Shown here: positions 17,141-26,509 of the stretch, one piece after another
Layout of the letters: each line of letters starts with the position of its first letter
Numbering within the stretch: the first letter of the stretch is position 1
Assembly: GCA_963825635.1 (NCBI GenBank)
Contig: CAWGTU010000002.1
Coordinates: 124,001 to 188,000 of the forward strand
Length of the DNA stretch: 64,000 nt
Direction of reading: 5' to 3'
DNA from: JAOUEA01 sp963825635
GTDB lineage: Bacteria > Actinomycetota > UBA4738 > HRBIN12
The notes under the pieces: model-generated
Databases searched by the model: none
Seen by the model: only the letters and a program-made list of their open reading frames with translations
Told to the model about the DNA's origin: nothing
Program-made: the position numbers and the translations under genes

Positions 17141-18747
17141 CCCACCACCTTCCAGACGAAGGGTCGACCGCCCCGGAGCTCGTGCTCGAGCTCCGGGGCG
17201 TCTCCCGTCAGTTCGGCGCCGTTCGGGCGCTGAGCGACGTCAGCGTCGACTGCCGCGCCGGGGAGGTGCATGCGATCGTCGGCGAGAACGGTTCGGGCAA
17301 GTCCACCCTCCTCGGGATCGCGAGCGGCGCCGTCGATCCCGACCGCGGCACGGTCACGATCGGTGGGAAGCGGCTGCGCCGTGACTCGCCCGCACAGGCG
17401 CGGGCGTTGGGGCTCGCGATGGCCTACCAGGAAACCTCGCTGATCCTCGCGCAACCCGTCAAGAACAATCTCTACCTCTCCGCGCCGCCCGAGCAGCGCC
17501 CGCGGTTCTGGCGGCGCAAGAAGTGGGCTCGCTCGGTCCTCACGGGCTTCGACCTCGACATCGAGCTGTTCCCCGATGCGCCGGCCGGCATGCTCACCCT
17601 GGCCGACCGTCAGCTCTTCGAGGTCGCGAAGGCGCTCGTGACCGACCCGAAGGTGCTGCTCCTCGACGAGCCGACCACGGCGCTCGGCCCGCACGAGGTC
17701 GAGGCCCTGCATCGGACCCTTGCCGCGTGCCGCGAGCGGGGCGTGGGGGTCGTCTACGTGAGCCACCGGCTGCCCGAGGTCCTCGAGATCGCCGACCGCA
17801 TCACGGTCCTGCGCGACGGCACGAACCAGGGGACCTTCGACGCCTCGACGACGAGCGAGCACGAGCTGGTCGATCTGATCGTCGGTCGTGCCTTCGAGGC
17901 CGCCTTCCCACCGTCGGCACCCGAGAGCGCCGAGCGCCGCGACGTGTTGGTGGTCGACGGGCTGCAGGGCCAGTCGTTCGGTCCCGTGAGCTTCAGCCTC
18001 GAGGGTGGCGAGGTGGTCGGCGTCGCGGGCGCCGAAGGGAACGGACAACCGCAGCTCTTCGACTGTCTCGCCGGGCGTCAGCCACCGCGTGCGGGCAGGG
18101 TCGTCTGCAACGACGACGAGCTGATGCTGATATCCACCCACGAAGCCGTGCGCGCCGGAATCATGATGCTTCCCGGCGACCGCAAGCACGAAGCCCTGAT
18201 GCCCGTGCTCGGCGTCCGGGTGAACGCCACGATCCAGTCGCTGAAGCGGTTCGGCGTGTTCGGGTTCCTGCGCCGCCGCAAGGAGCGATCGACCGTGCAG
18301 GATCTCGTCGACCGGCTCGAGATCCGCACGCCGTCGCTGGAGCAGCCGGTCGGATTCCTCTCCGGCGGCAACCAGCAGAAGGTGGCCGTCTCCCGGACGT
18401 TCCTGCGTGAGCCGGCCGTGATCCTCGCGTACGAGCCGACCCAGGGCGTCGATGTTGGGTCCCGCTTCGACATCTACGCGGCTCTCCGTTCTCGCAGCAA
18501 CGCCGGCACCGCGATCCTCGTGAAGTCGAGCGACCCGATCGAGCTGAGCGGCCTCTGCGACCGGGTGCTCGTGATGTCGCGTGGCACGGTCGTCGAGGAG
18601 ATCCCGGGTGACGAACTCGACGAGCTCCGCATCGTCGAGGCCATCGTCCGCGGCCCGGGCATGTCGCGCGCGGGACGGTCCCCTCTCGGCGTCGCGATGC
18701 CGAAGTCGTCCCCCGGCGGCGGGGACGTAGGCGGTGGCGCCGAGTGA
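17137..18747 (+). CDS. ABC importer ATPase, two fused nucleotide-binding domains
   Basis: 536 residues of the RbsA/MglA/XylG kind. The first domain has Walker A GENGSGKST, Walker B VLLLDEPTTALGP and VYVSHRLPE. The second has the degenerate Walker A GAEGNGQPQL, the signature LSGGNQQKVAVSR and AYEPTQGVDVG. That asymmetry is normal for this family. It overlaps the genes on both sides by 4 bases and should energise the pair of permeases. Confidence 0.92.
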   Translation: MTHHLPDEGSTAPELVLELRGVSRQFGAVRALSDVSVDCRAGEVHAIVGENGSGKSTLLGIASGAVDPDRGTVTIGGKRLRRDSPAQARALGLAMAYQETSLILAQPVKNNLYLSAPPEQRPRFWRRKKWARSVLTGFDLDIELFPDAPAGMLTLADRQLFEVAKALVTDPKVLLLDEPTTALGPHEVEALHRTLAACRERGVGVVYVSHRLPEVLEIADRITVLRDGTNQGTFDASTTSEHELVDLIVGRAFEAAFPPSAPESAERRDVLVVDGLQGQSFGPVSFSLEGGEVVGVAGAEGNGQPQLFDCLAGRQPPRAGRVVCNDDELMLISTHEAVRAGIMMLPGDRKHEALMPVLGVRVNATIQSLKRFGVFGFLRRRKERSTVQDLVDRLEIRTPSLEQPVGFLSGGNQQKVAVSRTFLREPAVILAYEPTQGVDVGSRFDIYAALRSRSNAGTAILVKSSDPIELSGLCDRVLVMSRGTVVEEIPGDELDELRIVEAIVRGPGMSRAGRSPLGVAMPKSSPGGGDVGGGAE

Positions 18748-21245
18748 GCACGCAGACCGGCACGAGGCCACCGGGTGGTCCGAGCACGGACGCCACGACC
18801 GTCGACACGGCGAGGATCGCGGTCCGCAAGGTCCTGCGTGACGTCCGCGACAAGAACAAGTGGCGCAAGATCGTCCGCTTCCGGCTCTGGATGCCGGTGG
18901 TGCTCCAGCTCCTGCTGCTCGCAGCGGTCGCCGCGTACACCACCTCCAAGTTCGACGGCTTCATCAACGCCTCGAACGTCACCAACATCCTGATCCTCGC
19001 CGCGCCGCTCGCGATGGTCGCGATGGGTCAGACGCACGCACTCCTCGTCGGGTACCTCGACCTGTCGGTCGGAGCGATGGTCACGATCGGCGTCGTGGTC
19101 GCGTCGTTCCTGATAGGGCCTGACGCGACCACGTCCCAGATCCTGCTCGGGACCGGGGCGGTGTTCCTCTGCGCACTCGCGGTGGGAGCGGTGAACGCCG
19201 TCCTCGTCGTCGGTCTGAAGATCCCGTCGATCATCGCAACGCTCGCCACGCTCAGCATCCTCAACGGCATCTCGCTCACGCTGCGGGAGACGCCCGGAGG
19301 CATCATCAACCGCGAATTCACGGAGTGGCTGCGCACCGGCCTCGGCCCGGTGCCGATCATCTTCGTCGTCTGCATCGTCGTGGCGGCCGCGCTCGACTAC
19401 TGGTTGCACGCGACCGGTCAGGGCCTGCAGCTTCGGGCGACTGGGTTCGACGACGTCTCCGCCAAGCGCAACGGTGTCCGCACGAAGTGGGTCCGCGTGC
19501 GGGCCCTCCTGCTGTCGGCGATCTTCGCCACCGTCGCGGCGTTCTTCGTGATGACCCGGTCCGGTATCGGGAACGCGGCGATCGGCGACAGCTACGCGCT
19601 GAACAGCATCACCGCCGCCGTGCTGGGCGGCGCGGCGCTCTCGGGCGGGCGCGCGACGTTCCTCGGCGCACTCGTCGCCTCCGTGCTCCTCGCGCTCATC
19701 ATCAGCGCCCTGCCGTTCCTCGGGCTGAGTGCCGAGCACGGTCTGATCATCATCGGCGTCCTCGTGCTCCTGGGCATCGTGCTCTTCCAGGTCGGCGACC
19801 TCAAAGAGCTCGTGAAGCGGAACTACAAGCGCGCCCGCCGTCTCGCGATCGGGAGTCGACCGCCGAAGCAGGCCGAGATCCCTGACCTGTATCCCTCAGG
19901 GGTGGACTTCCGGGTCGTGCCGACCGAGACGAAGGTGATCGCGGGCGGCGCCGTGCTGAGCCTCGATCCCCAGCTGGGAGAGTTCGCGAACGCCGACGTG
20001 CTGATCGAGGGAGATCGCATCGTCGAGGTTCGCCCGGGCATCGGTCCGGTCGCCGACGCCGAGGTGATCGACGCGACCGGCATGATCGTGATGCCGGGGT
20101 TCGTCGATACGCACCGGCACATCTGGGAGGGCCTGCTGCGCAACATCGGGACCGACGTCCCGCTCGAGGGACGATCCAGCTACATCTCCTACGTGTTGCA
20201 CAAGCTCGCGCCCGCGTACCGTCCCGAGGACTCCTACGTCGGCGACTTGCTCTCGGCGATGGGCGCGATCGATGCCGGCGTCACCACCCTCCTCGACTGG
20301 TCGCACATCCAGGGGTCGCCTGCGCACACCGACGCGGTGGTCCAGGCCCTCAAGGACTCGGGCCTGCGCGCGGTGTTCGCCTACGGGTTCCCCTGGTGGG
20401 GGAAGTGGGAGGAGCGGCAGCCGAGTTGGTTCGTGCGGGCGGCGAACGAGCACTTCTCCACGAAGGATCAGCTGCTCTCGCTCGCCCTGGCGGCCCCCGG
20501 CCCGGAGTTCACCGACTTCGAGGTTTCCCGAGACCACTGGAAGCTCGCCCGTGAGACCGGGGCCCGCATCACGACGCACGTCGGTGTGGGCTCCTACGGT
20601 CGCGACGGGAAGGTCCAGGAGTTCGGGGAAGCGGGCCTGCTCGGGCCCGACACCACCTACATCCACTGCACCACCTTGAACGACACCGAGATCCAGATGA
20701 TCGTCGACAGCGGCGGCACCGTCTCGCTCGCCTCGCCGGTGGAGATGATGATGGGCCACGGCATGCCCCCGATCCAGAAGTTCCTCGACCGGGGCCTGCG
20801 CCCGAGCCTGAGCGTCGACGTCGAGACCAACGTGCCGGGCGACATGTTCAACCAGATGCGCTCGGTGCTCGCGTTGCAGCGGGCGATCGCGACGGCCGAG
20901 GGCAAGACCGCTCTCACCACGCGAGAGGTCCTGGCGTGCGCCACGATCGAGGGAGCACGGGCGAACGGGCTCGAGGCGATCACGGGCAGCCTGACCCCCG
21001 GGAAGTTCGCCGACGTGATCATGCTGCGCACCGACCGGATCAACGTGACCCCGCTCAACGATCCGGCGACGGCGGTCGTGGCCGGCATGGACACGAGCAA
21101 CGTCGACACGGTGCTGATCGCCGGCCGGATGATGAAGCGCCACGGCGAGTTGCTCCATGTCGACTGGCCCTCCCTGAAGCGCCTGTCGGCCGAGTCGAGG
21201 GACCACGTGATCGCGAAGTCCGGCTTCAGATCCCCCAGCATCTGA
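18744..21245 (+). CDS. ABC permease-amidohydrolase fusion protein
   Basis: A single 833-residue frame. Residues ~45-355 are an RbsC-type permease (about eight to ten membrane segments, GYLDLSVGAMVTIGVVVASF, AVLGGAALSGG). A basic linker (about 355-390, with KRNYKRARRLAIGSR) leads into a full amidohydrolase. Its ligands are His457 and His459 (FVDTHRHIW), His612 (RITTHVG), His641 (TYIHCTT) and Asp692 (SLSVDVET). RbsC-type permeases keep the C-terminus in the cytosol, so the enzyme should sit at the channel exit. The enzyme half is a homologue of the stand-alone amidohydrolase at 13426-14712. The reading frame is uninterrupted across the join, and no stop or strong internal ribosome site is seen. 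Both halves keep their key residues, which argues against a decayed or chimeric gene. Confidence 0.88.
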   Translation: MSTQTGTRPPGGPSTDATTVDTARIAVRKVLRDVRDKNKWRKIVRFRLWMPVVLQLLLLAAVAAYTTSKFDGFINASNVTNILILAAPLAMVAMGQTHALLVGYLDLSVGAMVTIGVVVASFLIGPDATTSQILLGTGAVFLCALAVGAVNAVLVVGLKIPSIIATLATLSILNGISLTLRETPGGIINREFTEWLRTGLGPVPIIFVVCIVVAAALDYWLHATGQGLQLRATGFDDVSAKRNGVRTKWVRVRALLLSAIFATVAAFFVMTRSGIGNAAIGDSYALNSITAAVLGGAALSGGRATFLGALVASVLLALIISALPFLGLSAEHGLIIIGVLVLLGIVLFQVGDLKELVKRNYKRARRLAIGSRPPKQAEIPDLYPSGVDFRVVPTETKVIAGGAVLSLDPQLGEFANADVLIEGDRIVEVRPGIGPVADAEVIDATGMIVMPGFVDTHRHIWEGLLRNIGTDVPLEGRSSYISYVLHKLAPAYRPEDSYVGDLLSAMGAIDAGVTTLLDWSHIQGSPAHTDAVVQALKDSGLRAVFAYGFPWWGKWEERQPSWFVRAANEHFSTKDQLLSLALAAPGPEFTDFEVSRDHWKLARETGARITTHVGVGSYGRDGKVQEFGEAGLLGPDTTYIHCTTLNDTEIQMIVDSGGTVSLASPVEMMMGHGMPPIQKFLDRGLRPSLSVDVETNVPGDMFNQMRSVLALQRAIATAEGKTALTTREVLACATIEGARANGLEAITGSLTPGKFADVIMLRTDRINVTPLNDPATAVVAGMDTSNVDTVLIAGRMMKRHGELLHVDWPSLKRLSAESRDHVIAKSGFRSPSI

Positions 21246-21298
21246 GCTCCGGACCGAGCACGTCAGACCGAGGCACGCCACTGATGCGCTCCTTCATC

Positions 21299-21748
21299 TC
21301 AGTCGATGGGGAGCGTCGCGAGGTCGCGGAGCACGACATGGCGGTCCTCGGCATCGTCGATCGTGTCGCAGATCGCCCGGGCGTCGTTCGCGTGGCTGCG
21401 GGCCTGATCGACCTCACCCATCAGGGCGTGCGCCCGCGCCATCGCCTCGTGCGCCTCGGCGCGCACCCAGTCGGGCAGGCCCTCGGACCCGGCGCGCGCC
21501 AGGCACCATCGAGCGTGATACATCGCCGGTTCGGCTCGACCGAGCGTCGCGTACACCCGCGAACACATCCAGTCCCCGATGGCGACGTTCTCGGCGGTGC
21601 CCGCGGCTTCCCAGTGCAGCCGCGAGCCGTGCGCGGCATGGACCATGCGCTCGTCCTGCTCCGGTGACCGCGGATCGGTCTCGAGCAGTTGCCAAGCCTC
21701 GTTGAACAGGTCGACCGCGAGCCGGCGCTCGGGTTCGGTCGGACTCAT
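21299..21748 (-). CDS. Helical TPR-like protein, function unknown
   Basis: 149 residues, almost entirely helical. The middle and C-terminus show TPR-like pairing of Trp/Tyr/Ala positions (YHARWCLARA, WVRAEAHEAMARAHALMG, ARSHANDARAICD). Codon pattern and amino-acid balance look like a real gene. No catalytic motif and no signal peptide. It is convergent with the fusion gene and may be unrelated to it. Confidence 0.65.
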   Translation of the reverse strand: MSPTEPERRLAVDLFNEAWQLLETDPRSPEQDERMVHAAHGSRLHWEAAGTAENVAIGDWMCSRVYATLGRAEPAMYHARWCLARAGSEGLPDWVRAEAHEAMARAHALMGEVDQARSHANDARAICDTIDDAEDRHVVLRDLATLPID

Positions 21749-21934
21749 GCGGCAAGCGTAGCCTCAGCGGATCAGCGTGGACGCGGATCTCGGTGGAGTA
21801 CTGCTGGCACTCCTCGTCGGTCTGGGACCGGGTAAACCTCCTGCGCCGCGATCTCGAGCAGGGTGTCGATGTCGAGCATCCAGACGTGCACCATGCCCGG
21901 GGGCCTCGCCGCTCTCCGATCCGGGCTACCGTCG

Positions 21935-22281
21935 GTCGCGCGCCTCTTTCGGCGGCTCGGCCGTGAGGCCTTCGACCGGCCGATGAGGGAGCGTCGGCTC
22001 GACGTCATCGTGTCGCCGACCTTCCTGAGGCCTGGGTGGTCGACCTCCGGGACGGCGACGACCCGATGAACGGGAACGGTGCAGCCGGCCCCTCGAACGC
22101 GGCGGGGTACCCGCACATCACGGTGCCCGCGGGGTTCGCCGGGGGGTTGCCGATCGGCATATCGTTCATGGCTCGCGCCTGGCAGGAGCCGACGCTGCTG
22201 CGCCTCGCCTCCGGGTTCGAGCAGGCCACGAGCGCCAGGCGGCGCCCGCGATTCGTGGAGCTTCCGTTCGTCGGTCGTTGA
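21935..22281 (+). pseudogene. Remnant of an amidase (amidase-signature family), C-terminal end
   Basis: One frame reads RLDVIVSPT and another, after a shift near 22030, reads VVDLRDGDDPMNGNGA, then NAAGYPHITVPAGFAGGLP and IGISFMARAWQEPTLLRLA. These are the usual last ~100 residues of GatA-like amidases. The N-terminal Ser-Ser-Lys catalytic part is absent, so this is a decayed fragment. The rest of the 575-base interval between 21749 and 22324 holds no convincing gene. Its place beside the amidohydrolase island suggests a related hydrolase was lost here. Confidence 0.7.
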
Positions 22282-22310
22282 GGGTCCCCACCGTGGTGGC
22301 GTCGCCCCGC

Positions 22311-22316
22311 TACGCT
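22311..22316 (+). promoter_or_regulatory. Probable -10 box for leaderless P-type ATPase gene
   Basis: TACGCT ends 8 bases before the ATG at 22325; no ribosome-binding site is present in between. Confidence 0.45.
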
Positions 22317-22324
22317 CGGCGGAC

Positions 22325-24736
22325 ATGGCCGCGACCACGACAGCCGAGGCGCCGCACCTCGATCCCGAACGTGGGCTGTCCTCGGCCGAGGTCGCCGAGC
22401 GCGTCGCGCGCGGTCAGGTCAACGATGTGCCCGCCGCCCCAACGCGCACGGTCGCCCAGATCGTGCGGGCCAACGTCTTCACGCGGTTCAACGCGATCCT
22501 CGGCGTGATGCTCGCGATCATCCTCGTGGTGGGGCCGCTGCAGGATGCCCTGTTCGGCATCGTGCTGATCGCGAACGCCGGCATCGGCATCGTGCAGGAA
22601 CTGCGCGCCAAGCGCACCCTCGATCGGCTCACGCTGCTCACGGCTCCGAAGGCTCGCGTGGTCCGCGACGGCGACCTGCACGAGGTCGCGGTCGGTGACG
22701 TGGTGCTCGACGACGTGCTCGACGTCGGCGCCGGTTCGGAGATCGTCGTCGACGGCGAGGTGCTCGCGAGCCGGGGTCTCGAGGTCGACGAGTCGCTGCT
22801 CACCGGTGAATCGGACGCCGTGGAGAAGTCCACCGCCGACGAGGTGTTGAGCGGGTCCTTCGTCGCAGCGGGGGCGGGGCGGTACCGTGCCACGAAGGTC
22901 GGTGCCGAGGCCTACGCGGTGCAGCTGGCCGAGGACGCCCGCCGGTTCACCCTCACCCGGTCGGAGCTCCGTTCCGGCATCGACACGATCCTCACCTACG
23001 TGACGTGGGCGATCGTGCCGACGGCTGCGCTGCTCTTCGTCAGCCAGATGCGCGCGCGCGACGACTGGCGCGAGGCGATGTCGGGCGCGGTGGCCGGCAC
23101 GGTCGCGATGGTCCCCGAGGGACTCGTGCTCCTCACGTCGCTCGCCTTCGCCGTCGCGGTCGTGCGCCTCGCCAAACGGAAGGTGCTCGTGCAGGAGCTG
23201 CCCGCCGTCGAGGGCCTCGCGCGCATCGACGTGCTCTGCATCGACAAGACCGGCACCCTCACCGAGGGGAAGCTCGCCGTGCAGGAGGTGGAGCCTCTCG
23301 ACGGTGACGCGGCCGGTCTCGAGAACGTGCTCGCCGCACTGGCTGCCGCGGACCCCTCGCCCAACGCCACGACGAACGCGATCGCCGAGCGCTTCCCCGA
23401 CGCCTCGGGTTGGCGAGCCACCAGCGGCGTGCCGTTCTCGTCGTCGCGGAAATGGGGCGCCTCGGCGTTCGAGGAGCACGGCGCGTGGTTCCTCGGCGCC
23501 CCCGACGTGATGCTCACGGCGGTCGACGGGGCCGACGAGCTGCGCGGCCGGGTGCGCGCCATCGCCGATCAGGGCCACCGCGTGCTGCTCGTGGCGCGCG
23601 CGCAGGCGCTCGCCGACGAGCAGCTGCCACCCGACCTCGAGCCGGCAGGCATCGTGGTGCTCGGCGATCGACCGCGTCCCGACGCCGCCGACACGCTCCG
23701 CTACTTCAAGCAGCAAGACGTCACCGTGAAGGTGATCTCCGGCGACGACCCCCGCACGGTCGGGGCGATCGCCGGCCAGCTGGGGCTCGAAGGCGCCGGC
23801 GAGCCGATCGACGCCCGCGAGCTCCCCGACGATCAGGGCGAGCTGGCCGAGGTGCTCGAGTCGCACTCGGTGTTCGGCCGGGTCACCCCGCAGCAGAAGC
23901 GATCGATGGTGCAGGCCCTGCAGTCGCGCGGGCACACGGTCGCGATGACGGGCGACGGCGTGAACGACGCGCTCGCGTTGAAGGACGCCGACATCGGGGT
24001 GGCCATGGGATCGGGGAGTGACGCCACACGCGCCGTCGCGCAGCTCGTGCTGCTCGACTCGACGTTCGACTCGCTGCCCCCGGTGGTCGCCGAGGGCCGC
24101 CGTGTGCTCGGCAACATCGAGCGCACGAGCGGCCTGTACCTGAACAAGACCGTGTACGCGATGCTCATCTCGCTCGCGACCGGCGTGCTCGGGTTCGTCT
24201 TCCCCTTCCTGCCGAGGCACCTGACGTTGATCGGGGCCGTGACGATCGGCATCCCGTCGTTCTTCCTGGCGCTCGCGCCGAACACCGATCGGTTCCGGCC
24301 GGGGTTCGTTCGCCGGGTGCTGCGGTTCGCGATCCCGACCGGCGCGCTCGCGTCCATCGCGACCCTGCTCGCCTACTGGCTCGCCCGTGAGGAACCGGGC
24401 GTCACGCTGATGGAGGCGCAGACGACCGCGGTCATGGTGTTGACCTGGATCGGGCTGCTGGTGCTGACGATCCTCTCGGCGCCGTTGACGAGGGCGAGGC
24501 TGGCCCTGATCTGGACGATGGCGGGGATGTTCATCGTCGCGCTCACGTGGGGGCCGACCGAGGAGTTCTTCGCGCTCGATCCGCCCCCGCTGATCGTGTG
24601 GCTCGCCGGCTTCGGCATCGCGGCGATCGTCTGGTCGTTCGCCCGTCTCTTCGTGCCAGGGGAGGCGCCCGTCGGCCCTCGGGCCCGCGACGTGCTGATC
24701 GATGGCGGCACCACCGACGGCTCGCGCGACCAGTAG
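22325..24736 (+). CDS. Cation-transporting P-type ATPase (CtpE-like)
   Basis: 803 residues. All catalytic P-type motifs are present: LLTGESDAVEK, the phosphorylation site CIDKTGTLTEG, and MTGDGVNDALALKDADIG. The fourth membrane helix has VPEGL, as in Ca2+/Mn2+-type pumps, not the CPC of heavy-metal pumps. Overall length and lack of metal-binding head domains resemble mycobacterial CtpE, a calcium transporter. The frame is open upstream through the amidase remnant, but the ATG at 22325 is where conserved sequence starts. Confidence 0.88.
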   Translation: MAATTTAEAPHLDPERGLSSAEVAERVARGQVNDVPAAPTRTVAQIVRANVFTRFNAILGVMLAIILVVGPLQDALFGIVLIANAGIGIVQELRAKRTLDRLTLLTAPKARVVRDGDLHEVAVGDVVLDDVLDVGAGSEIVVDGEVLASRGLEVDESLLTGESDAVEKSTADEVLSGSFVAAGAGRYRATKVGAEAYAVQLAEDARRFTLTRSELRSGIDTILTYVTWAIVPTAALLFVSQMRARDDWREAMSGAVAGTVAMVPEGLVLLTSLAFAVAVVRLAKRKVLVQELPAVEGLARIDVLCIDKTGTLTEGKLAVQEVEPLDGDAAGLENVLAALAAADPSPNATTNAIAERFPDASGWRATSGVPFSSSRKWGASAFEEHGAWFLGAPDVMLTAVDGADELRGRVRAIADQGHRVLLVARAQALADEQLPPDLEPAGIVVLGDRPRPDAADTLRYFKQQDVTVKVISGDDPRTVGAIAGQLGLEGAGEPIDARELPDDQGELAEVLESHSVFGRVTPQQKRSMVQALQSRGHTVAMTGDGVNDALALKDADIGVAMGSGSDATRAVAQLVLLDSTFDSLPPVVAEGRRVLGNIERTSGLYLNKTVYAMLISLATGVLGFVFPFLPRHLTLIGAVTIGIPSFFLALAPNTDRFRPGFVRRVLRFAIPTGALASIATLLAYWLAREEPGVTLMEAQTTAVMVLTWIGLLVLTILSAPLTRARLALIWTMAGMFIVALTWGPTEEFFALDPPPLIVWLAGFGIAAIVWSFARLFVPGEAPVGPRARDVLIDGGTTDGSRDQ

Positions 24737-24750
24737 TCTCGTCTAGACTA
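24734..24750. terminator. Compact hairpin holding both convergent stop codons
   Basis: TAGTCT, CGTCT, AGACTA: a 6-bp stem and 5-base loop. The left arm starts with the TAG of the ATPase gene, and the right arm ends with the TAG (as CTA) of lepB. Confidence 0.5.
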
Positions 24751-25404
24751 GATGAGGCTCAGGTCGCCCGGCGGCCAGATGATGATCTCGGCCTTGCCGA
24801 TCACGTTGTCGATCGGAACGAACCCGAGCGAGAATCGCGAGTCCAGGGAGTTCCCGCGGTTGTCCCCCATCACGAACAGCTGGCCGGGCGGCACCTTCGT
24901 CTTGCGGAAGTCGTCGGTGGGCTGGATGAGGTAGGGCTCGTCGATCGGTTCGTCGTTCACGTAGACCTGGCCGTTCCGCGCGGACACCACGTCGCCGGGC
25001 GTGCCGACCACCCGCTTGATGAAATCCTCGCTGTCGGGCCGTTGCACGCCGAGCCCCTCGAACATCCAGTGGAAGAATCCGCTCACGAGCCCCCGCTCGG
25101 GCACGCCGCTCGGGTCGGGGTCCTCGAACACGATGATGTCGCCCTGGTCCGGCTCGCTGAAGTAGTAGGGCACCTTCAGCACGAGCACGCGGTCGCCGGG
25201 CACGAGCGTCGGCTCCATCGACCCCGACGGGATGAAGAAGGCCTGCACCAGGAACGTCTTGATCAGCAGCGCCAGCACGAACGCCATCACGATCAACCCG
25301 GGCAGCTCTCCCAGGAACTGCGTGATGGGATTGCGATGCTTCTTCGAGGTCGAGGGGGTGCCGGGATCCGGCGCCTCGATCGACTCACGTTCGGTGGTCT
25401 TCAC
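24748..25404 (-). CDS. lepB: Signal peptidase I
   Basis: 218 residues. An N-terminal membrane anchor (about residues 33-52) is followed by the catalytic Ser in IPSGSMEPTL and the catalytic Lys in FIKRVVGTPGD, then GDNRGNSLDSR. This is the standard type I leader peptidase that cleaves exported preproteins outside the membrane. The GTG start overlaps the modC stop (GTGA), an unusual partner that may simply reflect dense packing. Confidence 0.92.
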   Translation of the reverse strand: MKTTERESIEAPDPGTPSTSKKHRNPITQFLGELPGLIVMAFVLALLIKTFLVQAFFIPSGSMEPTLVPGDRVLVLKVPYYFSEPDQGDIIVFEDPDPSGVPERGLVSGFFHWMFEGLGVQRPDSEDFIKRVVGTPGDVVSARNGQVYVNDEPIDEPYLIQPTDDFRKTKVPPGQLFVMGDNRGNSLDSRFSLGFVPIDNVIGKAEIIIWPPGDLSLI

Positions 25405-26501
25405 CGACCAAGGGTACCGGCTTGGGGCTGCGCGGAATCGGCTCCTTCGATCTGCAACGACACCTCCACGGCCTTGAAGCTCGCCCAGACCTCGCCACCG
25501 GTACGCAACCCCATGCGGGCGACCGACCCGCTGGTCACCTCCGCGGTCAGCGGCGGCCGCGTGGCGAGGCGCACCCGAGCCCGGTCGCCGTCGTCCGCGA
25601 TCTCCACGATCTGTCCCCTGAAGACGTTGCGAGCCGATCCCTCGGGCTCCCGGGCGTGCAGCGAGACGTCGATCGGCTTCAAGCTGGCGATCGATCGGGT
25701 GCCGGAGACGACGGCCACCCCGGGCGAGACCGTGATCGCGCCGTCGGTGGTGCGCAGCGTTGCCGCTCCGTCCTCGAGGGGTCCCAGCTCACCCACGAAC
25801 AGGTTCACCCCGACCAGGTCGGCCGCGTAGTGAGACGAGGGTGCGGCGCGGATCTCGTCGGGTGTGCCGGTCTGTGTGATCCGTCCTGCGTCGAGCAGCG
25901 CGACTCGATCAGCGAGGGTGAGCGCGTCGAGCGGGTCGTGCGCGATCAGCACCGTCGCGCCACCGAACGTGCGGGTGACCTCGCGGACGAGGGCCCGCAG
26001 CCCGGGACGGGCCGAGACGTCGACGTTCGAGAACGGCTCGTCGAGCACGAGTAGTCGAGGGTCCGGTGCGAGGGCTCGGGCCAGCGCGACGCGCTGTCGC
26101 TCCCCGCCCGACATCGAGCTCGGTCGCGCGCTCGGATCCACGGCGGGGGCGAGCCGCTGGAGCAGCGCCCGCGCCCGCCGCCGAGCCTCCGCCTTGGGGA
26201 CCTTCCGCGCTCGCAGCGGGAACGCCACGTTTTCGAGCGCGGAGAGCCTGGGGAAGAGAAGGTCGTCCTGGAAGCAGACGCCGATCGGCCGCTGCTCGGG
26301 CGGCAGCGCATCGACCCGTTCGCCGTCGATCGCGATCACGCCCTCGGTAAGCTCGAGCGTGCCGATCAGCGCGTCGACGACCGTGGACTTGCCGGCGCCG
26401 TTGGGACCGAGCAGCGCGAGCATCTCTCCGTCGTCGACATCGAGCGCCACGTCCACCTCGAACGATCCTCGGCGAGCGACGAGATCGGCGTGGAGTCCCA
26501 T
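25401..26501 (-). CDS. modC: Molybdate ABC importer ATPase
   Basis: About 366 residues. Walker A LLGPNGAGKST, Q-loop CFQDDLLFP, signature MSGGERQRVALARAL and Walker B LLVLDEPFSNVD are intact. The C-terminal ~130 residues hold a TOBE-like ligand domain (SIASLKPIDVSL, NVFRGQIVEIADDGDRARV), as in ModC. The ATG at 26501 is taken; a TTG at 26513 overlapping the modB stop is an alternative. It follows modB directly. Confidence 0.9.
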   Translation of the reverse strand: MGLHADLVARRGSFEVDVALDVDDGEMLALLGPNGAGKSTVVDALIGTLELTEGVIAIDGERVDALPPEQRPIGVCFQDDLLFPRLSALENVAFPLRARKVPKAEARRRARALLQRLAPAVDPSARPSSMSGGERQRVALARALAPDPRLLVLDEPFSNVDVSARPGLRALVREVTRTFGGATVLIAHDPLDALTLADRVALLDAGRITQTGTPDEIRAAPSSHYAADLVGVNLFVGELGPLEDGAATLRTTDGAITVSPGVAVVSGTRSIASLKPIDVSLHAREPEGSARNVFRGQIVEIADDGDRARVRLATRPPLTAEVTSGSVARMGLRTGGEVWASFKAVEVSLQIEGADSAQPQAGTLGR

Positions 26502-26509
26502 GGTCGTGG

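Noticed and set aside
18744..21245. Fusion as an assembly artefact
   Set aside because: The frame is continuous, both halves keep functional motifs, and the linker is basic and helical; still, read-level confirmation would settle it.
21772..22338. Minus-strand frame ending near 21772 (with MVHVWMLD)
   Set aside because: A few residues look protein-like, but no family or ribosome site supports it and it overlaps the amidase remnant.
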